A stretch of DNA of 64,000 nt from Magnolia sinica (Eukaryota; Streptophyta; Magnoliopsida; Magnoliales; Magnoliaceae): contig NC_080578.1 of assembly GCF_029962835.1 (NCBI RefSeq), forward strand, positions 51,329,001 through 51,393,000. The letters are read 5' to 3'. The first letter of the stretch is position 1. Every line of letters starts with the position of its first letter. The notes beneath the pieces were generated by a model that had not been told where the DNA came from, searched no databases, and saw only the letters and a list, made by a program, of their open reading frames with translations. Positions 10,290 to 22,786 of the stretch are shown piece after piece. The translations under genes were made by a program, and so were the position numbers.

Positions 10290-13200
10290 TGTCATGCCCC
10301 AAACTCGAAAATTGAGCTCATAAAATTTTCGATTGCCGAATCCGACACTGACAGCCTCCGTAGTATCCCATTCTCGGCTCCTAATACCCATATGCCAGAT
10401 TTCGATCCTAGGATCCTGCAAGGAGGATTTTCAGTGTGATTTTTTTAACGATTAATTTGTTTAGGCGATTAAACATTTTGTAAATGGTATCAATGCATAT
10501 CGAAGAGACGTAGTTGTTCTACAGTTCACACATAATATGGTGCATCAGCTCAACAGTAATGAAGGAAACAACATCAAACTCCAACAACTCTTGTATGCAT
10601 CCTGAAAACGTGAGTCATACATATGAACAAACCACAGCTCGTGAGTCTACTACGTGCCGTGAGTAAAACATGTCTTATCAAGGTGCTCCCGTGAAGATGT
10701 CTAAAACAATTATAGGCATGTTATCAGCAAAGCATGTTAACATATGTGAGCAGGTTATCAATTAAGCATGTCGTATAACTCCACAATTTATCATGAACAT
10801 GACATTAATAATAGACATGTCACTCAACAAGCGACCATGAATCATTAAAATATCCAATCATCATGAAGATGATAATCAAATTCTATTTTTTACTATATGA
10901 CATACGGTGGAAGGGCAATGACGGAGCTGGATTGTGTAGTTGGGATGATAATGCATGGTATCGTAAGTTGTGGGGTTCATCACATGGGACTTCTAACTAA
11001 ACCAGTCTCATACCTAAATTTGGATAGTTAGACTCAATGTGGTAAACTCCTGATCTCAGGTTGGTTGTGTGACCCAACTAAAATCTTGGTCATTGCAAAG
11101 GTATACATAATAACTTAGTTGCACACCACCAGCCCGAGTGGATAGTGGATGAATGAATAAATGAGTCAAATGCTGAGTACGCAACCCCTGCACAGTAGCC
11201 TACCAGCACGGTACCCTACCAACCACTGGTAGCTCACCCAGGCCCATAGGCCCCACCTACATCAGCGTCCTACCACATGTGACCGCCCGCGTGTACAACG
11301 GTGGCAGGGTGTCATAATACCAGTAGCAAACATTCTGGGATCATCACCGGGGACTAGTAGAATGTTGTTCGCCATACTAAGGCTATACGATGCAAGACAT
11401 GAATGTTATCTTCCATACCAAGGCATACGATGCAAGGCATGAATGTTATCTGTCGTACTAAGGCTATGCAATGCAAGGCATGAATGTTATTATCCACACT
11501 AAGGCCATACGATGTGATGCAAGGCCTACATAGCCAATGTCATATGCAAGATATATCTCAAGCATACCAATCCACATATCAATCTAGCCCATCTCTGAAG
11601 CATCATATATCAGTACAATTCTCTCTTTGGATAATCACCGGGGTCTAATACACTATATACCATATTACCGACCTACAGTAGATGCACAACCATGCAAGCA
11701 GAAGAGACCTCACTATCGGCCTGGCTAATAATCAGCCAATATCTATCCGGCATGTAGATAGCAGACTTATTTACGAGCTGGTCATACTCAGCCTAGTAAT
11801 TGTCCCCTACCCACGGGCGGGTAAGGCCACACCCCCTTCCAACTGACCACGACACAATGGGAGACACGGTCTCCTAGTATTCAACCCTTGTGCACTCATT
11901 TATCTACTCGGTCTCAATATTGGAGAGTCTTCCGGTACCGTCAGGTTTAGAGACTATCACCCAAGAATATCCTTCATGCCCCATGTAAAGAGAAGATTTT
12001 CGATGTCCAAACCTGTCATCCATAATATGCCCATGGAGGCTATGGCCCTAATGTCGTCATGGCATATGACAATCACAATACACAATGCAAGATGCATGAG
12101 TCACACAGTCTAATCATGCATCAATCCTGTGTGCATCGTGCGCTCATGTAGGACAACTCTGCCTATCAAGGAGTCTTGAAAATAACCAACTCAATAACAT
12201 ATGTTATGGTCCATCACTCCTCATAACAAGCATATAAATGATGCGTATGGGCATGAATCATGGTGTATGCCATGTATGATTATCAAACATAACAATGATC
12301 GGTCTCACAAAATCACAATGGGCCTCACACATTACAATGGGCCTCATCTAGTCACAATGGACCCTCATACAGTCACAGTGGATCTCACACAATGGACCTC
12401 ATACAATCACAATGGGCCTCATACCATCACAATGGGCCTCATACATTCACATTGGGCCTTATACAATCATAATGGGCCTCATACCATCACAATTGGCCTC
12501 ATACAATCATATTGGGCCTCACACCATCACAACGGGCCTCATACAATCACAATGGGCCTCATACAATCACAATGGGCTTACATATTATCGCAATTGGCCT
12601 ACATACCATCACAATGGGTCTCATCATGGCCATAAGATAGGTTCCAAGGTTTGAGTAGTACTACAGGGTATGGTGGAAAGCATTATTCTCAATGAAGGCC
12701 CAATAAGATAAAATGAAAATGAGCTTAACCGTAGACCCCACTGATGGGGACCTACATAAATTCTATATCAAACAGACTTTTGGCACAAGGTTGGTTTTGG
12801 GCCATTTTAGAGTCAGATATATGATCACGTGGGGCCTACATATGGTTAAAGAAATTAACCACCTGGTAGCTCTATGTATGGCCTTTACAAATTATAAGGT
12901 AGGCCTCATTGCTTTGGTGTATACAATTTACGGTGATGTCCCAAACATGGGTACTTGGAGAAACTGTGCAGGAAACATAGTGCAGAATTAGTTTTGGCCC
13001 GATCTTGAGTACGTCCCATGATCACAGGGGACCACCTTTCAGTGTGTCGTCAGGTGCCCTTGGTTGTACTATATATGCACTTCAAAAATTATAAGTTGGG
13101 ACCAACTGGTTGTGCATACAAAATATTTGGTATAAGGCCAAACATAGGCACTTTAATTTTTTACACATAATTTTCTGCACAACCATACCTGGCCCCATTT

Positions 13201-14525
13201 TGGAATCCACTCCCTGATCATGTGAGGTCTGATTTAGCTTAATTAAAATATTTTTTTTATCAATTTATCAGTGTAGGTTAGAGGTTCCAAGTGGTGGCCT
13301 ACTCAAACCTCCAGCGTGTGGTACACTATAGAGGCCCAAAGTTGGTACAAAACACAAATAATCAAATAGTTTTCAGAAATGGGGTCTGTCACAACTTAGG
13401 GCCAAATTTTCAAACACTTAGGGATCATTCTTGACAAAAATGTGGGACATCCCAGCTCACTTATATAAGGATTAAACATCCCCCAAAGTGAGACCCTTAA
13501 CTACAAAGTGTGTGGTCCATTACAAGGTGTCAAAGAGGCCAACATGCAATACAGTCAAGTACTCGGAAAATTTTCAACAAACAGAAAGTGTAAAGGGAAT
13601 GAAATAGATCCAATGGCAAGTGGGGCCCACATGCTAGCAAACCATAGATAAGAGACACACAAAAATATATATGGGTTTCTAGAATGGATGAACTAATAAA
13701 ATGCATAAATCACAAGTGATCCCACACCCAAGTGGGTCAATGAGAGGATAATTGTTATGTGTAACATAGATCTAACATATTCACCAAATAACACATGAAA
13801 TATATAATCTCTATGATTAGATTCTCTGTTGGAAGATTTGATCTAATGGATGGGTTGAGAACAAGTCATTCAGGCCGTTTATAGGTTTCCAATCCTACAG
13901 AGTCTTGGATTCATCTGAACCACACATAGAAATTCAAGATTTGTCCTTAATGAGGTATTTATCGGTCTAGAATTTTCTAACTCTTTTCATGAAAGAATCT
14001 GACCATAGGGATATACAAATGATATTAACTATCTCATGTAAGTTAAGAGCAAATACCAAATACATCTGACCGTTGGAATCACGGATATGGCCCAAACAAG
14101 AATGGTCATAACAAGCTCCCAAAATACATCTATAGTATAAGGACAAGATCTTAACCGTTCGAATTCCGATTGAGGCTTATTATATACCATTGGAAAGCTA
14201 GTTCGATTTTCTACAAATACGGAACATATATTTTTAATTCATTAATTAAAAGAGTTTAAAAAATGGGTCCATTTTAGGCAAATCGGAATCCTACATGTGC
14301 TGCTAGACAGCAGCCAAGTAAACTTGAGTTACGGATGATTGGACCGTTGGATGGATACGAAATTTGAACCAAAGTTAGATCATATTGTGCTTCATATCAT
14401 TCCCAAGTTACAACTCCGATCTTAACACAATTGAATTTATATGAATTTTAGAACTTGCTGTCGAGAAAAAAAAAGGATTACACATGAAGGGTGTGGATAT
14501 GATTCTCATCTTGGTGGACCATACC
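10290..14525 (-). repeat. Giant-LTR family, left arm (U5 side) on minus strand
   Basis: This is non-coding. It starts TGTCATGCCCCAAACTCG, which is the LTR 3' end read from the other strand, closely like TGTCACACCC at 34,744 and 54,257. The sequence is an inverted copy of 15,596-19,671 plus 32,966-33,989. For example, GATTGGACCGTTGGATGGAT at 14,337 has its reverse complement near 15,770. Compared with the other arm it lacks an internal stretch corresponding to about 17,463-18,305. It contains a minisatellite at 12,300-12,635. Confidence 0.8.
12300..12635. repeat. Minisatellite, ~20-21 bp unit
   Basis: About 16 tandem copies of a unit like CACAATGGGCCTCATACAAT. The apparent ORFs made of GLIQSQWASYNHNGP repeats are by-products of the array. 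Confidence 0.9.
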
Positions 14526-16329
14526 ATTTGGGATCCTAGCCTTTTATAACATCGCTCGTGTGCACCCGTGCCCCAACTCGCATCGTTGATAGACCATACA
14601 CTACACCCTAGTGCACCTAAAAAACTCACCAAAGTGATTTGTTCAAGATGATCTTGAGACCTCTATCACTGCATCGTCGTTGCGATCGCAATGGTGAAAA
14701 CCGCGTATCAATTCGATGCTACGTTAGTGAGATATGACCCATTGAACGTAAGGTCCAAATTATGTATCCTATAGCACAAGCAACCTTTATTATGCTAGGC
14801 CCATTGGACTTGAGCCCATGTGGGCTGAAAGCCCACTTTTAGAACATGGATATTACCAACAAATAGGACAATTGCTACATGATAAAAATATGAGCTAGCA
14901 CATATAAGACAAGCACTGTAAAATAAAATTAGATTCTATCCCAAAACCCATCATTAGCTCTCTCCCCATGCCTTACAAAGTAATCATGGCTCGTGTCCAC
15001 CTCATCCTATACATGCATCCAATGCATGTCTTGATTTGTGTCACATCACTTCAAACAACCAATTGCAACACTCCACTTTAGCTTCCACTATGCATCACCT
15101 ACAACCCATAAGCCTTATCCATCCATTAGCCAATGCATGTCTAGATCTCTTCCACCTTAGTCATGCATGCTTAGCACCATCCACCTCATCCATCCACTAC
15201 CCATACCATACATTACACTCCACCTCACTTTTAGCATTAATAAGATCCCATAAACTTGCCACATCATCTTGCCACCTCAACCCCCAATTCCCTATATGAG
15301 AGTAGGAGCTCTCTTGCACTTATCTTTTCCTATACTTAGAAAAATTCTGAGATTTTTAGAGAGAGTGAGAGAGAGTGGGCCCAAGGTGTGGCCCACCATT
15401 GATCAAGTGGGAGTGGACACACATCATCATCCAACCATCTATCTACTGAGGTGAGTCTACCCCCCCTTCCATCTTCCTCATCCTCCTCTTTCTTCCTTTT
15501 TTTATTTTTTTGATATGTGTGGACCCCACTGCTATGGAGTTCTTGTGTGCATGTATTTATATCTATGACGGTGAGCAAAGTGGCCTATGTCAGTATGGTC
15601 CACCACGATGACATCATATCCACACCCTTCCTATGTAATCCTTAAAAAAAAATAAAATTGAACAGCAAGTTATAAAAAATATGTAAAATCAATCATGGTA
15701 AGATCGTAGTTGAAACTTTTGAATGATATGAAACAAAATATGATCTAACTCTGAGATAAATTTTGTATCCATCCAACGGTCCAATCATTCATAACATCAA
15801 GTTTACTTAGCTGCTATACAGCAGCATATGCAGGATTCCGATTTGCCTAAAATGGACCCATTTTTAAACCTTTTTAATGAACGAATTAAAAATATATGTT
15901 CCATTGGATTCACAGAAAATCAAACTAGCTTTCCAACGATATATCATAAGCCTCAATCGGAATTCATACCGCTAAGATCTTGGCCTTATACGTTAGATAT
16001 ATTTTGGGAGCTTGTTATGACCATTCTTGTTTGGGCCATATCCGTGATTCCAATGGTCAGATGTATTTGATATTTGTTCTTAACTTACTTGAGATAGTTA
16101 ATAATCATATGTATGGTCCCTATGGTCAGATTCTTTCATGATAAGATTTAGAAATTTTTGGAACAATAGATACCTCTGTAAAGACAAATCTTGAATTTCT
16201 ATGTGTGGTCCAACTGAATCTAAGGCTCTGTATGGTTGTAAACCTATAAACGGCTTGAATGACTTGTTCCCAAACCATCCATTGGATTAGATCTTCCAAC
16301 CAAGAATCTAATCATAGAGATTTCATCTA

Positions 16330-16347
16330 TATATATCTATCTATCTA

Positions 16348-16396
<49 letters not shown>
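16330..16396. repeat. (TA)n/(ATCT)n microsatellite
   Basis: A run of ATCTATCT followed by about 25 TA units. The matching site in the left arm (about 13,797-13,806) has only GAAATATATAATC, so the expansion is specific to this copy. Confidence 0.9.
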
Positions 16397-16398
<2 letters not shown>

Positions 16399-17689
16399 CA
16401 TGTGTTACTTGATGAATATGTTGGATCTATGTTTCACATAACAATTATCCTCTCATTAACCCACTTGGGTGTGAGATCACTTGTGATTTATGCATTTTAT
16501 TAGTTCATCCAATCTGGAAACCCATGTATATTTTTATGTGTATCTTGTCTATGGTTTGCTAGTATGTGGACCCCACTTGCCATTTGATCTATTTCATTCC
16601 CTTTACACTTTCTGTTTGCTGAAAATTTTCTAGGTACTTGACTCTATTGCATGTAGGCATCTTTGACACCTAGTAGTGGACCTCACACTCTATATTTAAC
16701 GGTCCCACTTTGGGGGATGTTTAATCCTTATATAAGTGAGGTGGTATGTCCCACCTTTTTGTCAGGAATAATCCCTAAGTGTTTGGAAATTGGGCCCTAA
16801 GTTGCTACAGACCCCATTTCTAAAAATTGTCTGATTATTTTTGTTTTATACCAACTTTGGGCCTCTGTAGTTGACCACACGCTGGAGGTTTGAGTAGGCC
16901 ACCACTTGAAACCTTTAACCTACACTAATGAATAGATAAATAATATTTTAATTGAGCTAAATCAGACCTCACATCATCAGGGAGTGGATCCCAAAATGGG
17001 GCCAGGTATGGTTGTGCAGAAAATTATGTGCAGAAAATTAAAGTGCCTATGTTTGGCCCTATACCAAATATTTCATGTACATAACCAGTTGGTCCCAACT
17101 TATAATTTTTGAAGTGCATATATAGTACAACTAAGGGTACCTGATGACACACTGAAAGGTGGTCCCCTGTGATCATGGGACGTACTCAAGATCGGGCCAA
17201 AACTAATTCTGCACTATGTTTCCTGCATAGTTTCTCTAAGTACCTATGTTTGGAACATCACCGTAAATTGTATACACCAAACCAATGAGGCCTGCCTTAT
17301 AATTTGTAAAGCCCATACATATAGCTACCAGGTGATTATTTTCTTTCACTATATGTAGGCCCCACGTCATCATGTATCTAACTATAAAATGGCCCAGAAC
17401 CAACCTTGTGCCAAAAGTCTGTTTGACATGGAATTTGGGGGGCCACGTCAATGGGGTCAACCACCTTCCCAAAGCATTTAATGCATCATCTGAACTCTAA
17501 AAAAGTAACTCCCAGGTGTTGTTGGGCTAAAAACCTTAAGTGGGCCATCTAGTTCGAGCTATCTTGTATGGGCCTTACCTTTCATGTAAAGAGGCCCACC
17601 ATGTTGTATGCGTTCTATATTGATGCTATCCATTTATTTTCTGGACAATATGGGCTGCCCCATAAGGCCCAACGTGATGTATGTGAGGC

Positions 17690-18065
17690 TCTTGTATGAG
17701 GCCCATGGTGATGTACATGAGGCCCAATATGATGTATGTGAGGCCTATGGGATGAGGCCCATTATGATATATGAGGCCCTTGTGTAAGGCCCATTATGGT
17801 GTGATCAGGCCTATCTAATGAGGCCCATTGTGATGTATATAATGCCTATGTGATAAGGGCCATTGTGATGTGTATAAGGCTTATGTGATGAGGCCCATTG
17901 TGATGTATATAAGCTTATGTGATGAGGCCCATTGTGATGTATGTGAGGCCTATGGGATGAGGCCCATTGTGATATATATGAGGCCTATGTGATGAGGCCC
18001 ATTGTGATGTATATGAGGCTTATGGGATGAGGTCCATTGTGATATATGAGACACTTGTGTAAGGC
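17690..18065. repeat. Minisatellite, ~35 bp composite unit
   Basis: Repeats of about 35 bp built on GATGAGGCCCATTGTGATGT plus a GAGGCCTATG half-unit. The left arm has no counterpart at the homologous position. Confidence 0.8.
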
Positions 18066-18413
18066 TCAAATGTGATGATGATCCCACCATGATGTATATG
18101 ATAATGTTTACGATGTCCATCCACTTTTCTAGTTATTTTAAGGGCCACGGGCCCCATTGTGAGATAGTCTCTATAGTGGGCCTCATTCTAGGAGACAATG
18201 GTGGTTAAATGTCCACACTATAAGCCTCCCTAAGGCCCGTTGTCAAGCATGTCCTTTAAGAGCAATGATCATTAAATGTCCATGCTGCAAACCTCCTTAG
18301 GACCCATTGTTAAGCTCATTTTCATTTTCTTTTGTTGGGCCTTCATTGAGAATAATGCTTTCCACCATACCCTGTAGTATTACTTAAACCTTGGATCCCA
18401 TCTTGTGGCCATG

Positions 18414-18870
18414 ATGAGACCCATTGTGATGGTATGTAGGCCCATTATGATTGTATGAGGCCCATTGTGAAAGTATGTAGGCCCATTATGATTATATGAG
18501 GTCCATTGTGATTGTATAAGGCCCATTGTAATGGTGTAAGGCCCAATGTGATTGTATGAAGTCCATTGTGATTGTATGAGGCCCATTGTGATTGTATCAG
18601 GCCCATTGTGATGGTGTGAGGCCCAATGTGATTGTATGAGGCCCATTGTGATGGTATGAGGCCCGTTGTGATTATATGAGGCCCATTCTGTGAGGCAAGT
18701 TGTGATTGTATGAGGTCTATTGTGATTGTATAAGGCTCATTATGATAGTGTGAGCCCCAATGTGATTGTATGAGGCCCATTGTGATGGTATGAGGCCCAT
18801 TGTGATTGTATGAGGCCCATTGTGACTGGATGTAGCCCATTGCGATGTGTGAGGCCCATTGTGATTGTGT
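18414..18870. repeat. Minisatellite, ~20-21 bp unit (inverted counterpart)
   Basis: About 21 tandem units like GAGGCCCATTGTGATTGTAT, the reverse complement of the array at 12,300-12,635 but longer by about 120 bp. The array has changed length since the two arms separated. Confidence 0.9.
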
Positions 18871-19671
18871 GAGATCAATCATTGTTATGTTTGATAATCA
18901 TGCATGACATACACCATGATTCATGCGCATACGCATCATTTGCATGATTGTTACGAGGAGTGATGGACCATAACATATGTTAATGGGTTGGTTGTTTTCG
19001 AGACTCCTTGATAGGCAGAATCGTCCTACATGAGCTCACGATACGCACAAGATTAATGCATGATTGAACTGTGTGACTCATGCATCTTGCATTGTGTGTT
19101 GTGATTGTCGTACGCCCTAGCGACATCAGGGTCATAGCCTCCACGGGCATATCGTGGATGACAGGTTTGGACACTAAAAATCTTCTCTTTACATGGGGCA
19201 CGAAGGATGTCCCTAGGTGAAAGTCCCTAAACTTGACAGTACCAGAAGACGCTCCAATGTCAAGATCGAGTGGATACATGAGCGCATGAGGGCCAGATAC
19301 CAGGAGGATGCGTCTTCCACTATGTCATGTTCGGTTGGAAGGGTGTGTGACCTTTCCCGCCTGAGGGTAGGGGCAATTGCTAGGCTGAATATGATGAGCT
19401 CGTAATTGGGTCCGTTATTGACATGTCAGATAGATATTAGTTGATTATTAGCCAGGCGGATAGTGAGCTCTTTTCTGCTTGCATGATTATGCGTCCAGTG
19501 TAGGGCGACATTGTGGTGTATAGTGTGTTAGACCCCGGTGATTATCTAGAGAGAGAATTGTACCGATATACGATGCTTCAGAGATAGGTTGGATTGATAT
19601 GTGGATTGGTATGCTTGAGATGCATCTTGCATATGACATTGGCTATGCAAGCCTTACATCGCATCGTATGG

Positions 19672-22600
19672 TGTAACGCCCTGAAATTCGGGGGTTGAGC
19701 ATAACTTAGCTCCTGAGTTCCAAAACATCACTTATGCAACATATTTAATGATGGATGTATGTTGTCTGTATTAGTGCATAAAACATGGAATAAATTAAGC
19801 CAAAGCACAGATATAATTCAGGGATAAGTGAAGAAAGCAAGCGGAAGACTTATAGAAATATGTGTACAAGTGCAAATCCCTGAAGTACATATACATACCA
19901 GGTAGTAATGTAAGTGTTGCTATCAAAATTATAAGTATAAAATTACATCATTTAATTTCTCAAAAGAAATCCCAACATCCCGCGCATCAGAACGAGGCTC
20001 ACTAGAACCCGTCTGAAAACTGCATAAAAGAGAAAGCAGCCTCATCATCATCCATCTCCCGCTCTACCTCAGAGGTCGCATCCACATCTGCAACATCAGC
20101 AGCTAAGACAGAGTCTGGTGGGTGTTTAACACCGCCCCAGAACGTGGGAGTGAGTGATCAACTCAATGGAACAATAAGGCAAAGGTTAACATGTTATCAG
20201 TTCAATCAAGCAGTAATGATAAAGCAGAACAATTAAACATGTCCTAAGTACTCTTGTTAATGCAAGGATGTATGCAGAATGATGCATGCCCTCACGCGTA
20301 TACCCTCACTGTCTTCATCTTACGTTACGCATGACACCACCTCAAAGTGCACCATGTTTACAAAACACATGCAAATGCGGTGCATGGATATGATTACCAA
20401 GTTGTTATTAGTCCTTTTCATACAGCAGGATTGGGAAGCTAAGATACCTTCCTCATATCACCATCCAAACAGTGATCCATTCTAGGGTCGTCAATCCTAG
20501 GCATCTCATACAATCATATGGGTGCAAAAGGGCTCGTCACCAATCAATGCACGCCTATCATACCTTCGTTACTACACCAAGGCTCGTCACCTCAATGTGG
20601 TATCCAGGCATGCTCGAGGTCACTACAAAGGGCTCGTCACCAATCAATGTAGGCCGACAGCACGAATATAGTGTCCCATACCACCATAATCGGCTCACGA
20701 GTTTAGTTGCTCACTGGTCACTACAGGGAGGCTCGTCACCCCAGCGTAGGCTGACAGCTCGACCACGGTGTCCCATACCACCATGTCCGGCTCATGAGTC
20801 TTAACGAATCAAGGTACCATGGTTATCAGGATTTCATTGGTAACTTCGATACCCTAGATTCAAACAGTAGCGTCCATACATGGTGAACATCCATCGGACA
20901 ATCGGGTTGCTTGACGAACTCGACTGGCACGAGCGCACGTTGGGTTGAACGACATAGAGTGCACAAACACTCTGCGTGGCCAAACCACTGCCGACAAATC
21001 TAATACGACTCGGGTTCGTCTAATCACGTCCTATGTGGCGAAAGTAACCTCAGCCACGATCTTAAGGCCGATTACCGATTTCCTGGACTAATGCATAGTC
21101 CCACACACATTACACTACAACAGATATTCGTATTGAATGTAAAACAGTAACGGAACAACAACTCAAATCATGCGGTACATAAGCATTTGAAGAATATCAA
21201 CTTAATATAAATGTAAGCATAAGTAATGCTTGAAATTAAACAACAAGGAATGTAACTTGCAAGAAGGAAATCATACACACTAGTGGGAGAGTTGAGAATC
21301 GCTTATCAACGCCCATACTAGGTTGATATATCATACTTTAGATCATTCAAACATTTCTACAAACACTTAGAATACATAACGCAACATACATGACGTATGT
21401 TGAAATACACACATTTGGACAATTCCTTTTACCACGGAGTTGTCACACATACATCTAGCGTACACACATGACAAATAATCATGGCAAACACATGTTCATA
21501 ATTTATACGCATATGGTACTTTATACATACACATAGAATACACAAATCTCAATGTAACACATGCATATCAGGAACGCAAAGTAAACACAACATTAGGCAT
21601 GTGAAATCTCATCCATAACAAGAATAAATCATTCACTAGCATTGAAAGCCTTGAAAACCATAACCTATACACTTAAAGTCCGCACCTTAAGCCAGAAAAG
21701 AATACCGAATTGATTTCAGACGAGTTGTCTTCGTCAACGGCGACAAGATAACCTAAGACAATAATAGAAATGAGATACGACAACACCAAGACTATTTTAA
21801 GCTCTAACACAGATTAGGGTTAGGTTAACTTACCCAAAGATGAACTTAGAATCGCCGGAATAACGATTCAAAAGCGAAGGTTTAAGGATGAAGAAGAACA
21901 GGAAAGAATCTAAGATGATTCACCAACTTCTCTCTCACTTTCTCTCTCTTTTCCTTTCTCTTTCCAAGCTAGGGTTAGGAAATTCGTATGGAAAAAAGAG
22001 CTAGGGTTTCAAGGTCTATAAATAGGCCTAACATTGATGAAAATAACCCCAGGGCCAAGGTATACTTAGGGTATAACCAAAACCAGCCTCTCACGATCCA
22101 ACGAAGCACTTCTGGTGGGCCTATTACTACGAAAGGTCGGACTTAAGCTCACTAACCATGGATCTAGGTCAAGCTGAGTTTTCGTATCAACCAGATCTTC
22201 AGATCAGCCGTGGCAGACCACACTCAATTTAACGGTCACTGAATCTCGATCAGGTCCACAAACACAAGGACATGCCTGCGCCACCTTCCCTGATCAGAGG
22301 GTGAAATTGGGTCAGAATCCAACGGTCAGATTGATTAATTTTGTCGCGCAAGCTACACGACTCAGATTTCTTAAAATCTCATTAAATTTCCAACCGTTCT
22401 CACACTCTTCACTCTGAACTCAATCAAATCGACCCAGAACATCACATGGACTTGATTTTCGAGATGATGGTCAAGCCCAACATGGTGACCACAACAGCCT
22501 AAGATCATCGCTATCGGACTTTCGACGCGCGGTCCAGGTCCGATCCAGAACTTCCAAAAATTCCCCAGAACAACTGGATATAGCGATGGATCCCAGATTT

Positions 22601-22753
22601 CAGAGTAACATAGCGCTAACTAATCTACAAGTTTTGAGTCATGCAAATACAATTTAAAGTGATTGATGCAGATTTCACAGTAATCGAGTATAGCATTAAT
22701 TACTCCAAAAGCTACTAAGGAAAGATTAGCAAAAAATTTTCTAGGTCATTACA
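19672..22753 (-). repeat. Tekay element 1, 3' LTR
   Basis: 3,082 bp, from TGTAACGCCCTGAAATTCGG to GGTCATTACA on the plus strand. A TATA-like block (TATTTATAG on minus) lies at about 22,018-22,030. That leaves some 2.3 kb of transcribed R-U5 leader. Four GGCTCGTCACC units occur at 20,531, 20,581, 20,631 and 20,730. Confidence 0.92.
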
Positions 22754-22770
22754 ATCGACCCCCCTTAAAG
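22754..22770 (-). other. Polypurine tract of Tekay element 1
   Basis: Read on the minus strand as CTTTAAGGGGGGTCGAT, directly before the 3' LTR. Confidence 0.8.
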
Positions 22771-22786
22771 AAAATTTCGTCCTCGA

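Larger units (their letters stand above)
14527..19671 (+). repeat. Giant-LTR family, inverted copy, first part
   Basis: This plus-strand LTR starts at about 14,527 (TTTGGGATCC, corresponding to TGTGGGATCC of the other copy). A promoter-like segment lies at about 15,288-15,310 (CCCTATATGAGAGTAGGAGC). The homologous copy at 34,345 reads CTTTATAAGAGTAGGAGC on the opposite strand. Downstream come CT-rich and ordinary non-coding sequence, a (TA)n expansion and two minisatellites. The LTR resumes at 32,966 beyond the Tekay insertion, for a total of about 6.2 kb. No protein-coding sequence is seen. Confidence 0.75.

Noticed and set aside
12300-12635. A repeat array that could superficially suggest CRISPR.
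   Set aside because: There are no unique spacers and no cas genes, and the context is a plant LTR.
12201-12654. ORFs of 80-145 residues with GLIQSQWASYNHNGPH repeats (also at 18,380-18,882).
   Set aside because: They are translations of a 20-21 bp minisatellite, open in several frames, without start context or similarity to a protein.
16259-16441. A short ORF with an Ile/Tyr repeat that could be read as a membrane peptide.
   Set aside because: It is the translation of a (TA)n microsatellite.
20472-20804. A 110-residue ORF in the Tekay LTR, partly repeated in the other LTR.
   Set aside because: It overlaps the GGCTCGTCACC units, is not kept open between the two LTRs, and has no recognisable motif.
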